A stretch of 6,582 bases of DNA from JBHIFB01 sp046760905. GTDB taxonomy: Bacteria > Gemmatimonadota > CAZMKB01. The position numbers and the translations under genes are program-made. The notes under the pieces are model-generated. The model did not search any database and was not told where the DNA came from. It was given only the letters and a program-made list of their open reading frames with translations. The stretch's first letter is position 1, and the number at the start of each line of letters is the position of its first letter. Positions 1 through 4,197 of the stretch are shown here, piece by piece. The DNA lies in contig JBHIFB010000158.1 in the NCBI GenBank assembly GCA_046760905.1, positions 1 to 6,582 of the forward strand. Direction: 5' to 3'.

Positions 1-2
1 GA

Positions 3-55
3 AGTGCTGCGTTTCCCTTGCCAGATACGTTACCATATTTAGGAAACGCAGCACT
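3..55. repeat. Perfect 14-bp inverted repeat (long-loop hairpin)
   Basis: The arm at 3-16 (AGTGCTGCGTTTCC) is the exact reverse complement of the arm at 42-55, separated by a 25-base AT-rich loop. A stem this long is unlikely to arise by chance at this spacing. It is not a classical intrinsic terminator: no T-run follows position 55, and the loop is too long. It could be the end of an upstream transcript, a recognition hairpin, or a remnant of a small repeat element. The window begins here, so the left context is missing. Confidence 0.75.
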
Positions 56-80
56 GAGTAACCAGAAAAAACGTAAGAAG

Positions 81-96
81 CCCTCTTTTTTGAGGG
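81..96. other. Small hairpin with a six-T loop just upstream of the -35 box
   Basis: CCCTC (81-85) pairs with GAGGG (92-96) around a loop of six T. It abuts the -35 hexamer at 97-102. The five-pair stem is weak, and T residues sit in the loop instead of after the stem, so it is not a convincing terminator. It may simply be a structural or upstream promoter element. Confidence 0.35.
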
Positions 97-126
97 TTGA
101 CATCAAGCGGATTTATTATTAAATAT
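97..126 (+). promoter_or_regulatory. Sigma70-like promoter of the arsR-cadA operon
   Basis: A perfect -35 hexamer, TTGACA, lies at 97-102. With a 17-base spacer the -10 would be TAAATA at 120-125, a weak match in a strongly AT-rich stretch. Other offsets (119-124 or 121-126) are possible. A better hexamer, TATGAT at 124-129, needs a 21-base spacer. Transcription should start near 130-135, inside the palindromic operator, so a bound repressor would block RNA polymerase directly. Confidence 0.6.
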
Positions 127-144
127 GATCATATGTTCACATAT
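121..144. promoter_or_regulatory. Probable ArsR/SmtB-type operator (imperfect palindrome)
   Basis: The core TGATCATATGTTCA at 126-139 is palindromic except for one mismatched pair. Further matching pairs lie outside it (124/141, 123/142, 121/144). This resembles the TGAA-N6-TTCA core of operators bound by SmtB/CadC-type repressors, with one base changed. It overlaps the likely -10 region and transcription start, and it ends against the ribosome site of the repressor gene. That is the expected place for autoregulation by the adjacent ArsR-family protein. The link to that protein is inferred from position and family knowledge. Confidence 0.65.
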
Positions 145-148
145 GGAG
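145..148 (+). promoter_or_regulatory. Ribosome binding site that decides the arsR start
   Basis: GGAG at 145-148 lies five bases before the ATG at 154. No comparable site precedes the alternative starts at 97 (TTG, which is itself the -35 box) or 133 (ATG, inside the operator). Confidence 0.6.
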
Positions 149-153
149 ATATT

Positions 154-528
154 ATGCCGGTTCAGAACAAACAGGAGATCGACTCTTGCCAAGAATACCT
201 GGTGAACCCCGTTCGTGTTGAGCGGGTGCGAGCTAAACTGGTCGATGAGGGCACCTTCATGAGAATGTCGGACCTTTACCGGGTTCTCGGTGATCCTACA
301 CGGATTAAGATAATCCACGCCTTATCGCTCGAAGAGCTCTGTGTTTGCGATATTGCGAGTCTCCTGGGAGTCAGCCAATCCGCTGTTTCCCATCAACTGC
401 GCGTCTTGAGGAACATGAAAATCGTGAGGTACAGGAGGGAAGGCAGGAAAACATATTACTGCCTTGACGATGATCACATCAGACTTCTTTTTGCCCAGGG
501 CCTCGACCATGTCACAGAACGGAGCTAG
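154..528 (+). CDS. ArsR/SmtB-family metal-sensing repressor (CadC/SmtB type)
   Basis: A 124-residue winged-helix transcriptional repressor that should bind the operator just upstream and dissociate when it binds Cd, Pb or Zn. The helix-turn-helix spans about residues 62-86, including the recognition segment VSQSAVSHQLRVL (73-85), with a beta-wing near 90-103. Two metal sites are visible. The alpha3 motif ELCVCD gives C63 and C65, supported by C12 in the N-terminal arm. The alpha5 site is a complete D106-x-H108, H119, E122 set as in SmtB. The second N-terminal cysteine of staphylococcal CadC (Cys11) appears to be replaced by L16. I chose the ATG at 154 because it has a ribosome site and lies beyond the promoter and operator; the longer reading to 97 would translate the promoter itself. 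It is co-transcribed with the ATPase gene, whose ribosome site (GGAG, 521-524) lies within the last codons of this gene. The family is certain, but the exact metal is not. Confidence 0.93.
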   Translation: MPVQNKQEIDSCQEYLVNPVRVERVRAKLVDEGTFMRMSDLYRVLGDPTRIKIIHALSLEELCVCDIASLLGVSQSAVSHQLRVLRNMKIVRYRREGRKTYYCLDDDHIRLLFAQGLDHVTERS

Positions 529-531
529 ACT

Positions 532-2637
532 ATGAGCGAAGCGACATTGCTTCATATAGAAGGCATGGATTGCTCGGAAGAGACCGAGCTCATCAGGAGG
601 GGACTTCACGGCGTAAACGGCGTGAAGTCCCTCGATTTCAACATCATAAAGGGCACCGTGAAGGTGGAGTTTGAGAGGGATCTCATCGATGAAGAGGCTA
701 TTAGAAATCTCATAGAGAAGACAGGACTACGTGTACTCACCGGGGGGAAGGCGAAGGAGTCCGGATTCTGGCAGAAGCGAGGGAGACATATACTCACAGC
801 TGCCAGCGGAGTGTGCTTAATGCTTGGTTGGCTAATTTCGCTGAGGGCCGGCCATCCCCTGGAATATATTCCTCTGTTCGTGGCAGGTATACTCACAGGA
901 GGATACTACATCTTCCTCAAAGGGTGGTCATCAATTCGCAGCAAGACCGCCGACATTAACTTCCTGATGAGCATCGCGGTCATCGGTGCCGCCATAATAG
1001 GGGAGTGGCTCGAGGCCGGAGTGGTCATTTTCCTCTTCTCAACCGCCCAGCTTCTCGAGACATACAGCCTGGAGCGGACGCGAAACGCCATAGAGAGACT
1101 CATGGATATTTCGCCGGCTCTGGCAAGGGTGAGAAGGGGTGAAGAGGAAATCGAGATCTCGCCCGAAGAGATTGAGCCGGGTGAAGTTCTCCTTATAAAA
1201 CCAGGTGAGAGAATACCGCTCGATGGAGAGGTTCTCACAGGTACATCTCACGTGGACCAGTCCCCGATCACTGGTGAATCGAGGGTCGTCTCGAAGATCC
1301 CGGGACAGGAAGTTTACGCCGGGACCATTAACAGAGAAGGGTTTCTCGAGGTGAGAGTGACAAGGAGGGTGTCTGACACCACGCTTGCGAGGATCATCCA
1401 TCTCGTCGAGGAGGCGAGCGTGACGAAGGCCCCGTCACAGAACTTCGTCGACAGGTTCGCGAAGTACTACACTCCGATCGTCATCATGCTGGCCATTACA
1501 CTTGCGGTAATCCCGCCGCTTTTATTCGGCCAGCCTTTCAGCGATTGGTTCTACAGAGCACTTGTTCTTCTTGTCATCTCTTGCCCATGCGCTCTGGTAA
1601 TATCAACACCGGTGACTATAGTTTCAGCTCTCACATCTGCTGCTCAAAGCGGCGTCCTCATAAAAGGAGGGGTTTACCTCGAGGATTCTGCCGTCCTTGA
1701 TACAATCGTCTTCGATAAAACCGGTACGCTCACCACCGGACGACTATCCGTAACCGAAGTGATACCCGCCTCTCAATCGCCTCCGGCAGAGATATTGACA
1801 ATCGCCGCCTCCATCGAATCGCTTTCTGAGCACCACCTCGCCAGGGCGATAGTGGAGGAGGCCCGCAGAAGGGAGCTGCCACTGCGTGAGGTGGATGCCT
1901 TCGAGAGTATAGCGGGAAAGGGTGTCAGAGCCAGAATGGATGGGAAATCATATATTCTCGGCAGCCACAGGCTCATTGAAGAGGAGGGCCGCTGTAACAG
2001 CGAAGCGGATGAGATCATGGAGGATCATGAGAAGCATGCGAGAACGACGGTGATGCTTGCTGACGGTAATGGGCTCCTTGGCATAATAGTGATCGCAGAT
2101 ACACTGAGAGACGGCAGTGAGAAAGCTCTAGATGAGCTCAGACGGCTTGGTGTCGAAGACCTCCTGATGCTCACCGGGGACAACGAGGGAACAGCCAGGG
2201 CGATAGCAGGAAAGCTGGGAATCAATCATTACGCCTCCGGCCTTCTGCCCGAGGAGAAGGTAGAGAAGATGAGGGAGCTGCTAACTTCCGGCAAGAAGGT
2301 GGCATTCGTGGGAGACGGGGTAAACGATGCACCGGCACTGGCGGTGGCGACGGTGGGGATGGCGATGGGATCATCAGGCACGGACGTCGCTCTCGAGACC
2401 TCTGATATCGCCCTGATGTCGGATGATCTTTCGAAGATCCCCTACACAATTAAGCTTGGCAAAAAGGCGCTGGGTGTGATACGGGAAAACATCACTGTCG
2501 CACTCATCACAAAACTTGTTTTCTTCACCCTCGCGATCCCCGGTCTCGCAACGCTGTGGATGGCAGTCGGAGCAGATATGGGTGCATCCCTAGTCGTTAT
2601 CCTAAACGGTATGCGTCTTTTAGGCAAAGATACCTGA
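532..2637 (+). CDS. cadA: P1B-2-type heavy-metal (Zn/Cd/Pb) exporting ATPase
   Basis: A 701-residue inner-membrane pump, normal length for the CadA/ZntA group, that uses ATP to expel divalent soft metals from the cytoplasm. Residues 4-70 form one N-terminal heavy-metal-associated domain with GMDCSEE (11-17): the first cysteine of the usual CxxC is present (C14) but the second is Glu. Eight hydrophobic segments fit family topology: two before 132, two at about 142-175, two at about 313-367, two at about 650-696. Key motifs are actuator TGES (247-250), metal-site CPC (351-353), phosphorylation DKTGT with D395, hinge GDGVNDAP (594-601), and the P1B-2 signature K661 with D682-x-G684. The conserved HP dipeptide of the nucleotide domain reads HH (434-435). 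The ATG at 532 follows the repressor stop by three bases and has GGAG seven bases upstream, so translation is probably coupled. Expression should follow the repressor. The symbol cadA is by family; zntA would be equally fair. Confidence 0.95.
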   Translation: MSEATLLHIEGMDCSEETELIRRGLHGVNGVKSLDFNIIKGTVKVEFERDLIDEEAIRNLIEKTGLRVLTGGKAKESGFWQKRGRHILTAASGVCLMLGWLISLRAGHPLEYIPLFVAGILTGGYYIFLKGWSSIRSKTADINFLMSIAVIGAAIIGEWLEAGVVIFLFSTAQLLETYSLERTRNAIERLMDISPALARVRRGEEEIEISPEEIEPGEVLLIKPGERIPLDGEVLTGTSHVDQSPITGESRVVSKIPGQEVYAGTINREGFLEVRVTRRVSDTTLARIIHLVEEASVTKAPSQNFVDRFAKYYTPIVIMLAITLAVIPPLLFGQPFSDWFYRALVLLVISCPCALVISTPVTIVSALTSAAQSGVLIKGGVYLEDSAVLDTIVFDKTGTLTTGRLSVTEVIPASQSPPAEILTIAASIESLSEHHLARAIVEEARRRELPLREVDAFESIAGKGVRARMDGKSYILGSHRLIEEEGRCNSEADEIMEDHEKHARTTVMLADGNGLLGIIVIADTLRDGSEKALDELRRLGVEDLLMLTGDNEGTARAIAGKLGINHYASGLLPEEKVEKMRELLTSGKKVAFVGDGVNDAPALAVATVGMAMGSSGTDVALETSDIALMSDDLSKIPYTIKLGKKALGVIRENITVALITKLVFFTLAIPGLATLWMAVGADMGASLVVILNGMRLLGKDT
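600..631 (+). other. Strong 11-bp hairpin inside the 5' part of cadA
   Basis: The 11 bases at 600-610 (GGGACTTCACG) are the exact reverse complement of 621-631, with a 10-base loop, GCGTAAACGG, between them. In the mRNA this would form a stable stem about 70 bases downstream of the cadA start codon, over codons for residues 23-34 of the metal-binding domain. No T-run follows, so it is not an intrinsic terminator. Whether it has a function is unknown. Confidence 0.7.
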
Positions 2638-2719
2638 GGATGAACGAAAATCCCCTCGAGCTCATATTCCATGATACGTAAAACAGCCCTGGACTCGAAG
2701 AAATTTCCCCCGCGCATTT
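2638..2719. other. Short convergent intergenic spacer with no evident terminator
   Basis: These 82 bases separate the stops of cadA and the oppositely oriented peptidase gene. I looked for a GC-rich stem followed by T residues on either strand and found none convincing. A run ATTTTT at 2716-2721 is not preceded by a stem. Termination may be factor-dependent. Confidence 0.4.
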
Positions 2720-3796
2720 TTAAGCAGTCATCTCGAAGATACCATGTAGTACTGATACCGCCTTCTCCATTGATGAGACAGCGATCTGCTCCTCCTTTGA
2801 GTGTTCTTTCTCAACGCCGGTGCCAAGGACGGCAGTCTGTATGCCCTTCTCATTGTAGATGGAGGCATCGGTTCCACCGCAGATTATCTCTGTGGTCGGT
2901 TTCAGGCCTATTTCTTCTATCGCTTTCTTGGATATCCCAACCACAGGGGCATCTTCCGGTATGTTGACGGCCTGATAGGCGAGGGAGAGCTTGACCTCGG
3001 CAGTGGCACCTTCTTCCCTGGCACCTGCCTCGAAAAGGGTCTTCATCTCCTCGGCTATCTTTAGGCATTTATCATTATCGAGGCTCCTGCACTCTGCGGT
3101 AATGTATGCCTTCTCTGGGATGCCGTTCCTGATCTCCCCGCCTTTTATTATGCCCACGTTAGAAGTGCTTCCGGCATCAAGCCTGCCCAGCTTCATTTTT
3201 GCGATCCCGTTAGCTGCCGCCTTGATCGCAGAGATGCCTTTCTCGGGCTCCATCCCCGCGTGCGCTGCCTTTCCCGTGATTTCGACGTCAATCATCATGT
3301 GGCTCGGCCCGCCGATCACGATCTTATCCAGTACGTCGCCGTCGAAGAGAAATCCCATCTTGGCCGACAGCTTGGTCGTGTCCATGTGCTTCGCCCCCAC
3401 AAGCCCTATCTCTTCCTCCCTGCTCACTACGAACTCGACCGGAGGCCTCTTTTTGGCCGTTCTCAGCGCCTCGAGCACCTCAACGATGCCCGCTTTGTTA
3501 TCCGCTCCGAGTATAGTCTCGCCTCTGGAACGAATGATATCACCTTCCTGATAGGGTTCTATCCCTTTACCAGGCTTCACAGTATCCGCATGGCAGCTGA
3601 GCAGGATCGGTTCGGTCCTTTCGCTGTTTTTACCCGTTATTCTTGCAATCAGGTTATTATAGGAATCCCTCTCGCATTTAGCGCCTATCTCGTCTGTCAG
3701 AAACTTTTCGAGGAATTGGATGACGCCCTCCTCCTCCCCTGATTCGCTATCGATTCGAACGAGTTCCATGAAGATGTCAACCATGCTTTTTCCCAT
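2720..3796 (-). CDS. PepT-like M20-family zinc metallopeptidase
   Basis: A 358-residue cytosolic aminopeptidase-type enzyme of the M20 family, closest in motif pattern to peptidase T-like proteins. It is expected to trim small peptides for amino-acid recycling, but the true substrate is unknown. The two-zinc site is visible in order: H69 and D71 in SCHADTVKPG, bridging D99 in LGADNKAG, catalytic E128 and ligand E129 in SREEEIGLVGA, D152 in LFDGD, and H332 near the C-terminus in EKEHSKEEQ. Residues about 165-275 form the inserted lid or dimerisation domain, with KAAHAGMEP (176-184) and an RNGIPEKA segment (223-230). There is no signal peptide. The start at 3796 is supported by AGGAGG (complement of 3801-3806) four bases upstream; the second Met, four codons in, lacks such spacing. 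It is a single gene, convergent with the cad operon and divergent from the lyase-like gene, and seems functionally unrelated to either. Confidence 0.92.
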   Translation of the reverse strand: MGKSMVDIFMELVRIDSESGEEEGVIQFLEKFLTDEIGAKCERDSYNNLIARITGKNSERTEPILLSCHADTVKPGKGIEPYQEGDIIRSRGETILGADNKAGIVEVLEALRTAKKRPPVEFVVSREEEIGLVGAKHMDTTKLSAKMGFLFDGDVLDKIVIGGPSHMMIDVEITGKAAHAGMEPEKGISAIKAAANGIAKMKLGRLDAGSTSNVGIIKGGEIRNGIPEKAYITAECRSLDNDKCLKIAEEMKTLFEAGAREEGATAEVKLSLAYQAVNIPEDAPVVGISKKAIEEIGLKPTTEIICGGTDASIYNEKGIQTAVLGTGVEKEHSKEEQIAVSSMEKAVSVLHGIFEMTA

Positions 3797-3800
3797 GTTT

Positions 3801-3806
3801 CCTCCT
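3801..3806 (-). promoter_or_regulatory. Strong ribosome binding site of the peptidase gene
   Basis: The minus strand reads AGGAGG followed by AAAC and then the ATG at 3796-3794. This is a near-perfect Shine-Dalgarno sequence and fixes the start at the first rather than the second Met codon. Confidence 0.8.
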
Positions 3807-3851
3807 GGTCATCCTTTCAATTGATCCTTTTCCGGTCCAGAAACCGAGTCT

Positions 3852-3880
3852 AAGATAAGCCAAATCTCCACTCATCTCAA
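3852..3880 (-). promoter_or_regulatory. Probable sigma70-like promoter of the peptidase gene
   Basis: On the minus strand TTGAGA (complement of 3875-3880) matches the -35 consensus in five of six bases. It is followed by exactly 17 bases and then TATCTT (complement of 3852-3857), a four-of-six -10 match. Transcription would begin near 3845, leaving a leader of about 50 bases that contains the AGGAGG site. This is inferred from spacing and similarity only. Confidence 0.5.
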
Positions 3881-3884
3881 GTAT

Positions 3885-3901
3885 AAAATCCGCCGGATTT
3901 T
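3885..3901. promoter_or_regulatory. 17-bp perfect palindrome upstream of the peptidase promoter
   Basis: AAAATCCG-C-CGGATTTT is an exact inverted repeat with one central base. It lies four bases upstream of the proposed -35 box of the peptidase gene, centred near -48 relative to the predicted start, a usual place for an activator site. It could also fold as a seven-pair, three-base-loop stem. No regulator for it is encoded in the window. Confidence 0.45.
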
Positions 3902-4197
3902 CTTTTCGGTTGTAAAATCACGCTGCGGTAAGATCATTCAAATACATTCCGTGAAATGATGCCGATTCAAGATTGACTTGCCACACCGCCTGCCTTTTTT
4001 TCAGATGAGGAACCTGGAATTTGAATCTGAACTCCACAGTCGCTTTCCTGCCTGTCTGGCTGATGCAGGTCGTGTATCTATGATGCAGTGAAAGTGGAAT
4101 AAATTTTGCTTAATTTCACTATATTCATGTATCTCATCCTGGTATAGTTGCCAAATTCAGCGATCTTTGATCTTCCTAAATATGGGGAATACCTTCG

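Larger units (their letters stand above)
3797..4197. other. Divergent intergenic region (401 bases)
   Basis: This AT-rich gap between the minus-strand peptidase gene and the plus-strand lyase-like gene holds the peptidase ribosome site, promoter and palindrome (3801-3901). It also has a run of seven T at 3995-4001 without a stem and an 8-base direct repeat, TGATGCAG, at 4061-4068 and 4081-4088. A 7-base inverted repeat (4087-4093 with 4114-4120) overlaps a possible -10 hexamer, TATATT (4120-4125), but no matching -35 box was found. I see no tRNA, no riboswitch I recognise, and no convincing coding frame. Confidence 0.5.

Noticed and set aside
3..55. Integron attC site or CRISPR repeat interpretation of the left-edge hairpin
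   Set aside because: The core GTTRRRY/RYYYAAC boxes are not placed as in attC, and there is only one unit, so no array.
97..153. Upstream extension of the repressor gene to a TTG at 97 or an ATG at 133
   Set aside because: The TTG is part of the -35 hexamer and the ATG lies inside the palindromic operator. Neither has a ribosome site, whereas the ATG at 154 does, and the family normally starts near there.
2640..2681. A 13-codon reading frame (MNENPLELIFHDT) just after the cadA stop
   Set aside because: Too short, with only a GAGG too close to its ATG, and no recognisable feature.
2671..3742. Several plus-strand open frames across the peptidase gene
   Set aside because: They are shadows of the minus-strand peptidase gene, which has all its zinc ligands in order and a strong ribosome site. 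The shadow proteins have no recognisable motifs.
3995..4001. Run of seven T as a possible terminator
   Set aside because: No GC-rich stem precedes it on the plus strand, and no plus-strand gene ends upstream.
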